Shown: positions 1-5,692 of the stretch, one piece after another
How positions within the stretch are numbered: position 1 is the first letter of the stretch
Layout of the letters: every line of letters starts with the position of its first letter
Source of the DNA: Halanaerobiales bacterium
GTDB lineage: Bacteria > Bacillota_F > Halanaerobiia > Halanaerobiales > DTU029
NCBI GenBank assembly: GCA_016278415.1
Contig: JADQBV010000081.1
Coordinates: 1 to 6,014 of the forward strand
Direction: 5' to 3'
Length of the DNA stretch: 6,014 nt
The notes under the pieces: generated by a model
Seen by the model: only the letters and a program-made list of their open reading frames with translations
Told to the model about the DNA's origin: nothing
Database searches by the model: none
Made by a program: the position numbers and the translations under genes

Positions 1-313
1 ATAACTTTGGCTAATCTGGCATTATCTCGATATGTTTCAAAAATTGCCCTATAAATTAGTTTTATTTTATTCTCTAATTCAATAGTTTCATTTATACTCT
101 TTATGTCGATTATCGATATTCTATTTATTAATAATTTGTTAAACTCATCGATTAATTCTATAAAAAGGTCTTTCTTGCTTCTAAAATAAATATAAAAGTA
201 CCCTGAGCAATCCCTACCTTTTTCACTATATCTGATATTCTGGTATTTCTGTACCCATTCTCAGAGATTATCTTAACCGCTGCAGCCATTATTTCTTTTC
301 TTCTATCTTTCAT
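1..313 (-). pseudogene. TetR/AcrR-family regulator, frameshifted and cut by the window edge
   Basis: This is the N-terminal part of a TetR-type repressor. The ATG at 313-311 follows AAAGGA at 8 nt. Codons 1-40 read as a TetR helix-turn-helix: MKDRRKEIMAAAVKII, then GYRNTRISDIVKKVG, then IAQGTF. The family continues with YxYFxSKxxL. Here that sequence (YIYFRSKKDLFIELIDEF) is found only in the next frame, so one T is missing from the T run at 197-194. The original frame stops at 160-158 after 51 codons. The shifted frame then stays open to base 1 through a helical stretch typical of the start of a TetR ligand domain, ending near TYRDNARLAKV. Nothing else in the visible part is degraded, so the break is either very recent or a homopolymer sequencing error. 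An intact protein would most likely be an autorepressor, given the palindrome just upstream. Its ligand is unknown. Confidence 0.8.
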
Positions 314-337
314 AATTTTAATCCTTTATATATAGGC

Positions 338-353
338 GACTGACTAGTCAATC
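338..353. promoter_or_regulatory. Palindromic TetR-type operator
   Basis: GACTGACTAGTCAATC is an inverted repeat with a perfect 10-bp core, TGACTAGTCA (341-350), and one mismatched pair in the outer arms. It sits 25 nt upstream of the TetR-family start codon, where such repressors usually bind to control themselves. GACTGAC-type palindromes are common TetR-family sites. The assignment to this regulator is inferred from position. Confidence 0.65.
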
Positions 354-438
354 ACTTTATTTAAAAAAAACAGATTTTTAAAATGTAAGGGTAATACAAT
401 AATTAATCATAATACCTCATAGGGGTACCCTGTACAAA

Positions 439-467
439 ATATTATCATTATTTTGTTATTATGTCAA
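439..467 (-). promoter_or_regulatory. Possible promoter for the TetR-family gene
   Basis: On the minus strand a perfect -35 box, TTGACA (467-462), is followed after 17 nt by TAATAT (444-439), a weak -10 box with 4 of 6 consensus positions. It would give a leader of about 120 nt containing the palindrome at 338-353. A box pair nearer the gene (TTGACT at 351-346, TATAAA at 330-325) has only a 15-nt spacer and its -10 overlaps the ribosome site, so it is less likely. The rest of 354-591 holds AT-rich sequence with no gene. The only stem near the end of the MarR gene (546-550 with 564-568) is 5 bp and not a convincing terminator. Confidence 0.35.
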
Positions 468-591
468 GGGTATCATCCTATAATTTTAATATTATTTTTT
501 TATACTCTTTTCTCTTTCACTTATATACTTTCACCATAATAAATAACTCTTATGTTTTCTTTGAGAGTGTTGACATTCTTTCCTTAGAAAA

Positions 592-1023
592 TTATATTCT
601 TAGCTTCTCCAATATATTTAATAATATCTTTAAAGCTGAAAAAACCGCTTCTTTTTTTTCCTGTGGAATCTCCTTTTCAAAGTGTCGGATAAATTCTTCA
701 ACACAGTCCCATACCCTAATGTAGACCTCTCTGCCCTTTTCTGTTAGTTTTAGAATAATAACTCTGGCGTCTTCAGTAGATTTCTCTTTTACAATTAATT
801 TTCGGGTAACAAGAGGTTCAATAAGCCTTGTAGTTGTACTCTTCTCAACAAAAAGAGCTTGATGAAGAGCCGAAAGTGGTAATAACCCCTTTCTATCAAT
901 CAAATCCAATATATAAAATTCAGTAAAAGTAACATCTTCACAAAATACAGCTTCCTTTTGAAAAGAACGTGTTAATTTTGATACTTCAAATAATAATGTA
1001 ATCATTTCTCGATAGTTTTGCAT
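592..1023 (-). CDS. MarR-family transcriptional regulator
   Basis: A winged helix-turn-helix regulator of 143 residues, the normal length for MarR proteins, which act as dimers and release DNA on binding a small ligand or on thiol oxidation. The winged helix spans about residues 33-100: FTEFYILDLI, then PLSALHQAL, the recognition helix VEKSTTTRLIEPLVTRKLI (59-77), and the wing with the family signature STEDAR (82-87) before LTEKG. The flanking helices (5-25 and 98-143) would form the dimer interface. Two cysteines, Cys28 and Cys107, could allow redox sensing, but the protein lacks the usual OhrR context. AAGGAG lies 9 nt before the ATG. It is the last gene of the operon, 35 nt after the activase gene. 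Paired MarR-like operators at the operon promoter suggest that it represses its own operon and is induced by the substrate of the glycyl radical enzyme; this is inference. Confidence 0.93.
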   Translation of the reverse strand: MQNYREMITLLFEVSKLTRSFQKEAVFCEDVTFTEFYILDLIDRKGLLPLSALHQALFVEKSTTTRLIEPLVTRKLIVKEKSTEDARVIILKLTEKGREVYIRVWDCVEEFIRHFEKEIPQEKKEAVFSALKILLNILEKLRI

Positions 1024-1058
1024 TTATGAAATCTCCTTATTATTATAATTATTATGAT

Positions 1059-2027
1059 TTACTGTGAAGAAAGCCTTGCATTTATATTATTGTCTGAAAA
1101 CCTATCAACTATATTTTTAATTTTTTCCTCTTCTATAGTAGTAATTCCAAGTGGTTTATGTGATGTCTCAAGCCATAATAATTTAGCTTCCCAATTTTCC
1201 TGATAGGGACATAATTCTATCTGGTTAATCTTCAATTCATGAAGGAAAAAAGTTAATTCCTCAATATTATTATCTGTATCTGTAATACCGGGTATTACAG
1301 GGAAGCGGAAGACAACATTTTTATATTCAGCAGCCAGCAAACATGCATTATTTAGTATTATGAGATTATCAACCCCCGTAAAGCGTTTATGTTTATCAGC
1401 TGAAATTAATTTTAGATCATAATAAACCTTATCAAGATATGGTAATAATTCAGAAAGTTTCTCCCAGGATATAAAACCACTTGTTTCCAGTGCAGTGTTA
1501 ATACCAATTTCATGACAGGCTGTTAAAAAAGCCTTGATAAATTCATGCTGCATTGTTGCCTCACCACCAGAAATTGTTACCCCACCTTCCGATTCATCAT
1601 AAAAAATCCGATCCCTTTCCACTATGGACAATAATTCTTCCACGGTATAATGGCGCCCTATTATAAAAAGGGCATTGGTAGGGCAGCTACTAGTACATTC
1701 ACCACATAAAGTACACTTTAGATAGTTTACCCTGCTTTCACTACCAAAGCTGATAGCATTATCCTGACAATTCTGGAAGCAAGCGCGACAATTAATACAT
1801 ATTTCCTTCCTAAAGGCCAGCTCCGGTTCTAGGTGAAAGGATTCCGGGTTCTGACACCAAGAACAGCGCATCATACAAGCTTTCATAAAAACTGTAGTAC
1901 GAATTCCACTACCATCCCCCAGTGAATAACGCTGTATATCAAATACCACTCCTGTTATTTTATTCTTTGTACAACTGTGCTCTTTCTTATATTTTTCTAC
2001 CATTTCTACCATCTCCAATTCTAACAT
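1059..2027 (-). CDS. Glycyl radical enzyme activating enzyme (radical SAM)
   Basis: This 322-residue protein would install the glycyl radical on its partner, using S-adenosylmethionine and a [4Fe-4S] cluster to make a 5'-deoxyadenosyl radical in the cytoplasm. The radical-SAM cluster motif CX3CX2C is Cys51, Cys55 and Cys58 (CMMRCSWC). It is followed by a ferredoxin-like insert with two further clusters: Cys77, 80, 83, 87 and Cys105, 108, 111, 115 followed by Pro. This insert is typical of activases for non-PFL glycyl radical enzymes. A SAM-binding GGE motif is at 154-156 in GGVTISGGE, and DLK follows near residue 205. The ATG at 2027 overlaps the end of the GRE gene by 7 nt (ATGTTAG), which suggests translational coupling. 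In-frame ATGs at codons 6 and 9 are alternatives: GGAG lies 9 nt before codon 9, while codon 1 has only a weak AGG before it. The true start is therefore uncertain within the first 8 residues. The partner is almost certainly the adjacent GRE. Confidence 0.95.
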   Translation of the reverse strand: MLELEMVEMVEKYKKEHSCTKNKITGVVFDIQRYSLGDGSGIRTTVFMKACMMRCSWCQNPESFHLEPELAFRKEICINCRACFQNCQDNAISFGSESRVNYLKCTLCGECTSSCPTNALFIIGRHYTVEELLSIVERDRIFYDESEGGVTISGGEATMQHEFIKAFLTACHEIGINTALETSGFISWEKLSELLPYLDKVYYDLKLISADKHKRFTGVDNLIILNNACLLAAEYKNVVFRFPVIPGITDTDNNIEELTFFLHELKINQIELCPYQENWEAKLLWLETSHKPLGITTIEEEKIKNIVDRFSDNNINARLSSQ

Positions 2028-4393
2028 ACCTGCATTTCAGTCCTCCTAATAATCTCTTCCTGAGTTGCCGGTGTAAGTTCAACAAAACGTGCACTGTAAC
2101 CGGTTATTCTGACAATTAAATCCTCATATTGTTCAGGGTTTTGCTGGGCCTCACGAAGTATTTCTGCATCAGCTACACTGATCTGGAGATGTTGTCCTCC
2201 AAGTTTAAAATAGGCTTTAAGCATTGCCCCAAACTGCCTGATTTGCTCGGTACTATTGATAATATCAGGATTAAACCTTAAATTTGCTGAAGAACCACCC
2301 ATTACTTTAGTAAAATCTAATACTGATAACGAGCGTAAAGAAGCAGTAGGACCATTAACATCCATCCCTGAAGTCGGACCGCAGCCTGGACTTAACATTT
2401 CACCTGCCCTACGGCCATCAGGTGTTGCTGCCACAAGTACCCCCTGAATCACATGATGGGTTTCAGAATGTAATCCTAAACCAAATTTCCCTCCTCTATA
2501 TGGTCGATATTGATCCAATAATTTATACAGATAATCAACTACTTCCCTGGCTATTTCATCAACTTCGGGATCATCATTACCATATTTAGGTGCCTTATTA
2601 AGAAGTATCTGGCGTTCTTCTTCGAAACCCTCAAAATCAAATTTCAGCCATTCAACCACTTCTTCCAGAGAGTATAATTTACGCTTAAATACAAGATCTT
2701 TAACTGCCGCCAGTGAGTCAACAAGTGTCCCAAATCCGATTACATCGATAGCAGAAAAGTTATGCCTGGCACCACCTGCTTTTATATCCTTACCTGTTTT
2801 CATAGGGCCGTCGATAACAGCTGACATAATTGGGTTAGGAAGCATTTCTTCATGTGTCTTACTTACTATATCCAGTGCCTCGACAACATCTTCGATGGTC
2901 ATTTTAAACTTTTGCATAACTGCCTGTAACAGCTCAATGAAGGACTTATAATTTTCAACCGGTAAATCTTCCTCTTCACCTGAGAAAGAAAGATATGGTT
3001 TTCCACTATTTAAGGTTAGTTCCAGTAATTTTGGAGCATTTACAAAGGCTGAGCAAGTAGGACCATATGTACTATCGGGAATAGGCTGGACACAACCGGT
3101 TACTATATAATCCCTGGCTTCTTTTTCTGGATAGCCAAGATTAATAAAACCATTTATATTCGCTTCATCATTAAATACTTCCACTAGGTTAGAACCGTTA
3201 GTCATCATTTCTATACATTGAGTCCAGAAGCTTTCAGGATTTTTAGAATTAAGTCTGATCGCAGTATTGGGGTAAATAAGATTCAAGTCATTAACTGCCT
3301 GTAATATAAGATTCGAAAGACTGTTAACTGCATCATTTCCATCTTTATCAACCCCGCCTATGGTTACAGTCGGCCGCTGATTACCCCCATCCGTAACCTT
3401 TGTAGCGGCATATTCATGCAGATAGGTTAATTGGTTATACTTAATAAATAGTTCTGTTATTAATTCCAGAGCTTCCGTTTCCTCAATTTTTCCGGCATCC
3501 AGATCCTGTTTGTAATATGGATATAAAACTTGATCTAATCTTCCAAGGGGTAATTCTGCAGCACCATCTAAATGCTTTAGTGCAAGATATATAAACCAGT
3601 AAGATTGTACAGCCTCACGTAAATTACGGGCTGGTTCTGCCGGGACACGTTTTGTAATCTCTGCTATATTAATTAACTCTTGTCTCCGTTTATACGATTC
3701 AGCTTCCCCGGCCATTTTATAAGCAAGTCTGGAATACCTGGCTGCAAAATCAATAATCGCTTTCGAGGATATGACTATTGATTGAAAGAAATTACGTTTT
3801 TTCTCAATATTTTTTTGATCTTTGTCCATATTTAACAGGGCATTCTCAGCCTCAATTATAACCTTCTTATAACCGGTTTTAATAATTCTCTCGTAGTTAA
3901 TATCTGCCTGATGTGCACTTCCGCTGAAATCATTATTCAGAACATATAGGATATTTCTCATCCCAAATTGTATTTTTTCACTCTGTCTGCTTAACATTTT
4001 ATCAAATGCACTCTGCTCTTTCCAGAATGGTAATATATCATCTCTTAACTCCTGTTTCTCCTGATCATTTATTATAAAACTATCTGTCTCTCTTATACTA
4101 AAATTATCTAATTCTTTAATAAGAAAATCGCTCTTTAGTTCCGGGTATAAAATCGCTCCTTTTGATTTCTCGGTTAGTGACCCTATAATTCTCTGATCAT
4201 CTTCAATATTTATAGACAGCTTATTTAATGATTTTTCAAAGGCTTTTGCGAACTGTATACTCCTTGGTAAATCAGGATTTTTACTAACTATTTCAGTGAA
4301 TGCTTTTGCTCTGACAATACTTATTTCTTGAGGTGCATTTAATACTTTCCTCCTCATCTTCTGCAATCTTGGCGATACATTAAAATTTTTCAT
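2021..4393 (-). CDS. Glycyl radical enzyme of unassigned class (PFL-like family)
   Basis: A 790-residue catalytic subunit of the pyruvate formate-lyase-like superfamily, the usual size for the dehydratase/lyase branch. The PFL-like barrel covers about residues 8-640, with GRLDQVLYPYY (284-294) and GGARHNFS (540-547). The glycyl radical domain follows, with ATPDGRRAGE (656-665) and the radical motif RITGYSARF, where Gly765 carries the radical. The thiyl-radical residue is Cys434 in GCVQP. Position 436 is Gln, whereas known diol, choline and hydroxyproline enzymes have Glu (GCVE). A second cysteine, Cys447, lies in the same loop. Where glycerol dehydratase has a His-Ser pair just before GR(M/F)DQ, this protein has Ala279-Glu280. 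It is therefore not a standard glycerol/propanediol dehydratase. Choline lyase, hydroxyproline dehydratase and isethionate lyase also look unlikely. No small subunit (HpdC- or BssB/C-like) is encoded nearby. AAAGGAG lies 7 nt before the ATG. The family call is secure; the substrate is unknown. Confidence 0.95.
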   Translation of the reverse strand: MKNFNVSPRLQKMRRKVLNAPQEISIVRAKAFTEIVSKNPDLPRSIQFAKAFEKSLNKLSINIEDDQRIIGSLTEKSKGAILYPELKSDFLIKELDNFSIRETDSFIINDQEKQELRDDILPFWKEQSAFDKMLSRQSEKIQFGMRNILYVLNNDFSGSAHQADINYERIIKTGYKKVIIEAENALLNMDKDQKNIEKKRNFFQSIVISSKAIIDFAARYSRLAYKMAGEAESYKRRQELINIAEITKRVPAEPARNLREAVQSYWFIYLALKHLDGAAELPLGRLDQVLYPYYKQDLDAGKIEETEALELITELFIKYNQLTYLHEYAATKVTDGGNQRPTVTIGGVDKDGNDAVNSLSNLILQAVNDLNLIYPNTAIRLNSKNPESFWTQCIEMMTNGSNLVEVFNDEANINGFINLGYPEKEARDYIVTGCVQPIPDSTYGPTCSAFVNAPKLLELTLNSGKPYLSFSGEEEDLPVENYKSFIELLQAVMQKFKMTIEDVVEALDIVSKTHEEMLPNPIMSAVIDGPMKTGKDIKAGGARHNFSAIDVIGFGTLVDSLAAVKDLVFKRKLYSLEEVVEWLKFDFEGFEEERQILLNKAPKYGNDDPEVDEIAREVVDYLYKLLDQYRPYRGGKFGLGLHSETHHVIQGVLVAATPDGRRAGEMLSPGCGPTSGMDVNGPTASLRSLSVLDFTKVMGGSSANLRFNPDIINSTEQIRQFGAMLKAYFKLGGQHLQISVADAEILREAQQNPEQYEDLIVRITGYSARFVELTPATQEEIIRRTEMQVC

Positions 4394-4424
4394 GTCAAAT
4401 CTCCTTTCTGATAATCTATTACTG

Positions 4425-4442
4425 TTAACACCTTCGGTTTAA
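4425..4442. other. Small intergenic stem-loop between the TPR and GRE genes
   Basis: On the minus strand TTAAACC and GGTGTTAA can pair around a GAA loop with one bulged G. It lies in the 67-nt gap, 32 nt before the GRE start codon. There is no T tract, so it is not a terminator; it could influence processing or stability of the transcript, or be chance. Confidence 0.25.
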
Positions 4443-4460
4443 TATTACCTGTAGACATTT

Positions 4461-5156
4461 TTATAATTTCTTTAATAATTTCCTTCCTTTTGCCCGGCAG
4501 TTTTCAGCATATATAGGTCCTCTTTCTTCAATGTTTTGCTCTAACAACAAATTAATCTCTATCCGTGCCTTTTCTTTCTGCCTTTTAGTGAGATACATCT
4601 CTGCTAGGCGCAGCTTTGCCTGGGGACAGTCTGGAGCCAATTCTCTGGCTTTAAGTAAATGCTCCATTGCCTTTGTCGTATTTTTCATACCGATAGGGCT
4701 CGGTGGTGTCAGTCTGTATAAATCACCAAGTATCTGATGGGCGATAGCACTGTGGTATGTCTCATCAATTTCCAGAACATGCTCGGCGTGTTCTCTGACT
4801 TTCTTAATATAAAATAAAGAACTTAATATTCCCATTTCTAAACCATGCAATCCTTTGATAGCTGCCGCCCATGCATTTGCCTCAAGATTATCACTGTCAT
4901 ATTCTAAAGCTTTTTTTGCCAGTGCTACTCCTCTTTCAGCAATAGCCAGTCGGTCATCTTGGACTGCATACTCATAACGCCAAAACTCTACCTGAACAAG
5001 CTCAGCATTAATTCGGGCCAATATTGATGAATCATCTATACTTTCAGCCAGCTTATGCAATAGTTCTTCAGCCTTATTCAGGTTATTGTCTTTTTCACAC
5101 TTGTAGAGCAGCCTTTCAATTTCTTCATCAAATTTCTCTTCAACTTTTACATCCAT
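4461..5156 (-). CDS. TPR protein resembling the TatT/RMDN type, first gene of the GRE operon
   Basis: A 231-residue, soluble, all-helical protein with no signal peptide or membrane segment. TPR-like helix pairs can be followed at about residues 66-98 (AERGVALAKKALEYDSDNLEANAWAA), 117-149 (REHAEHVLEIDETYHSAIAH, then LGDLYRL) and 161-206 (KAMEHLLKARELAPDCPQAK, then LAEMYLTKRQKEKA). The order of a long helical link between repeats, LGDLYR, and a small insert with PPSPIG before the last repeats resembles TatT (the TRAP-transporter-associated TPR protein) and the related RMDN proteins. Here there is no TRAP transporter nearby and no lipoprotein signal, so a cytoplasmic protein-protein role is more likely. 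GGGAGG lies 8 nt before the ATG. Being first after the regulated promoter, it should be made together with the GRE. A scaffold, assembly or protection role for the enzyme is speculation; the family resemblance is moderate. Confidence 0.85.
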   Translation of the reverse strand: MDVKVEEKFDEEIERLLYKCEKDNNLNKAEELLHKLAESIDDSSILARINAELVQVEFWRYEYAVQDDRLAIAERGVALAKKALEYDSDNLEANAWAAAIKGLHGLEMGILSSLFYIKKVREHAEHVLEIDETYHSAIAHQILGDLYRLTPPSPIGMKNTTKAMEHLLKARELAPDCPQAKLRLAEMYLTKRQKEKARIEINLLLEQNIEERGPIYAENCRAKGRKLLKKL

Positions 5157-5192
5157 CTTGTTTTCCTCCCTCTTTATTATAACTCTAATTTT

Positions 5193-5209
5193 AGTTGCAC
5201 TTTACAACT
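5193..5209. promoter_or_regulatory. MarR-like operator in the operon leader
   Basis: AGTTGCACTTTACAACT is a 17-bp inverted repeat with arms AGTTG(C/T)A and perfect outer 5-bp halves. It lies at about +21 to +37 of the predicted transcript and 36 nt before the TPR start codon. AGTTG-N7-CAACT palindromes are typical MarR-family sites. Its centre is 37 bp from that of the second copy at 5230-5246. Confidence 0.6.
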
Positions 5210-5229
5210 TTATTACTAAAAAAAATTAT

Positions 5230-5246
5230 AGTTGTATTATACAATT
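5230..5246. promoter_or_regulatory. MarR-like operator covering the operon -10 box
   Basis: AGTTGTATTATACAATT is a 17-bp near-perfect inverted repeat (one mismatched pair in the arms) of the same design and length as the repeat at 5193-5209. It covers the whole -10 box of the operon promoter, so a bound dimer would block RNA polymerase. An isolated half-site, TTACAACT, occurs at 5323-5330. The MarR protein encoded at the end of the operon is the obvious candidate ligand, by inference. Confidence 0.65.
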
Positions 5247-5264
5247 AAAATTACTGTAAGTCAA
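5236..5264 (-). promoter_or_regulatory. Sigma-A type promoter of the TPR-GRE-activase-MarR operon
   Basis: On the minus strand TTGACT (5264-5259) is followed by a 17-nt spacer and a perfect TATAAT (5241-5236). Five of six -35 bases and all -10 bases match consensus. Transcription would start near 5229, giving a leader of about 73 nt that contains one MarR-like operator. No other promoter of this quality occurs between here and the MarR gene, and the gaps between genes are 67 nt, an overlap of 7 nt and 35 nt, consistent with one transcript. Confidence 0.8.
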
Positions 5265-5354
5265 GAACTTTTTTATTTTTTTCAAATAGTTTTTCTAACC
5301 CTTTTGATTTAATCACCTTTGATTACAACTTGCAAAAAAAGTGTTTTTTCATAA

Positions 5355-5364
5355 ACTGACTAGT
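5355..5364. promoter_or_regulatory. Partial copy of the TetR-type operator upstream of the operon
   Basis: ACTGACTAGT here is identical to positions 339-348 in the palindrome before the TetR-family gene. The right arm differs (AAG here, CAA there), so the palindrome is incomplete. It lies about 90 bp upstream of the operon promoter's -35 box and just past the group II intron remnant. It may be a degenerate binding site left from the former nitroreductase region, or chance. Confidence 0.25.
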
Positions 5365-5384
5365 AAGGTTCCTCTCCAATAATA

Positions 5385-5427
5385 ATAGAGTAGGACCAGT
5401 CTTTTACGACTGGACCTCTCGCCGAAC
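5385..5427 (-). mobile_element. Group II intron 3'-end remnant (domain VI)
   Basis: On the minus strand GTTCGGC (5427-5421) matches the end of domain V and its link to domain VI. A hairpin from 5420 to 5388 follows. GAGAGG (5420-5415) pairs with CCTACTC (5394-5388), leaving a single bulged A (complement of 5391); CCAGTC pairs with GACTGG across a GTAAAA loop, with one T-T mismatch between the two stems. A bulged A in the 3' strand of domain VI, followed after CTC by TAT, is the branch-point and 3' splice-site layout of bacterial group II introns. Domains I-V and the reverse transcriptase are absent, so it cannot splice or move. The remnant starts exactly where nitroreductase homology ends. 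Confidence 0.75.
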
Positions 5428-5508
5428 TATTTCTTCTTTAGTTGGTTCAATATCTTGATATTTTCTGATACTTCTTCTTTGCTTTATAGCGTAAATAACT
5501 TGATTCAT
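5404..5508 (-). pseudogene. Nitroreductase-family gene, N-terminal stub
   Basis: The ATG at 5508-5506 follows GGAAG. The first 27 codons read MNQVIYAIKQ, RRSIRKYQDI, EPTKEEI, the standard start of FMN-dependent nitroreductases: an N-terminal helix, the RRSxRxY FMN-phosphate motif (residues 11-17), then a P-x-x-E-E-I helix. From codon 28 (5427) onward the sequence is that of a group II intron end. The frame runs into it for 7 more codons (VRREVQS) and stops in the domain VI loop at 5406-5404. A full nitroreductase has about 170-200 residues, so at least five sixths of the gene is gone. The stub is not expected to be functional, though its start and ribosome site are intact. Confidence 0.75.
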
Positions 5509-5692
5509 TTTTAGCTTCCTTCTTTATGTAACTTTTATATTACTTTATACTTATTCGCAAAGATTTTTTCTAATAATAAAATTTTACACATTTATCCATT
5601 ATTCAGTCTTTCTGTTTTTATTCATTTCTTTGCTAAGATTCTTACTTTACCCCTTACGAGTTAATTATAATTAAATTTTTCCCTATATACAC
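5509..5692. other. AT-rich gap without recognisable features
   Basis: Between the nitroreductase stub and the partial gene to its right there are 184 nt with no credible open frame on either strand. No strong terminator hairpin is seen. TATAAA elements on the minus strand (5549-5544 and 5539-5534) may belong to the former nitroreductase promoter, but no -35 box stands at a good distance. Confidence 0.4.

Noticed and set aside
423..430. GGGTACCC palindrome and nearby AGGGTA repeats
   Set aside because: They are short, of uneven spacing and not linked to any gene start; chance cannot be excluded.
461..724. Plus-strand open frame of 87 codons
   Set aside because: It overlaps the end of the MarR gene on the other strand, has no ribosome site and encodes a Phe/Ser-rich sequence typical of antisense frames in AT-rich DNA.
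1922..2119. Plus-strand open frame of 65 codons
   Set aside because: It is antisense to the activase start and the GRE end, with no family resemblance.
2256..2447. Plus-strand open frame of 63 codons
   Set aside because: It is antisense to the conserved glycyl radical domain of the GRE.
4531..4737. Plus-strand open frame of 68 codons
   Set aside because: It is antisense to the TPR gene, with no ribosome site or recognisable domain.
5334..5349. A-rich/T-rich inverted repeat as a terminator
   Set aside because: The stem has only A-T pairs around GTG, too weak to call a terminator.
5341..5367. Nine-codon frame MKKHFFCKL as a leader peptide
   Set aside because: It has no convincing ribosome site, lies upstream of the operon promoter and shows no attenuator-like structure after it.
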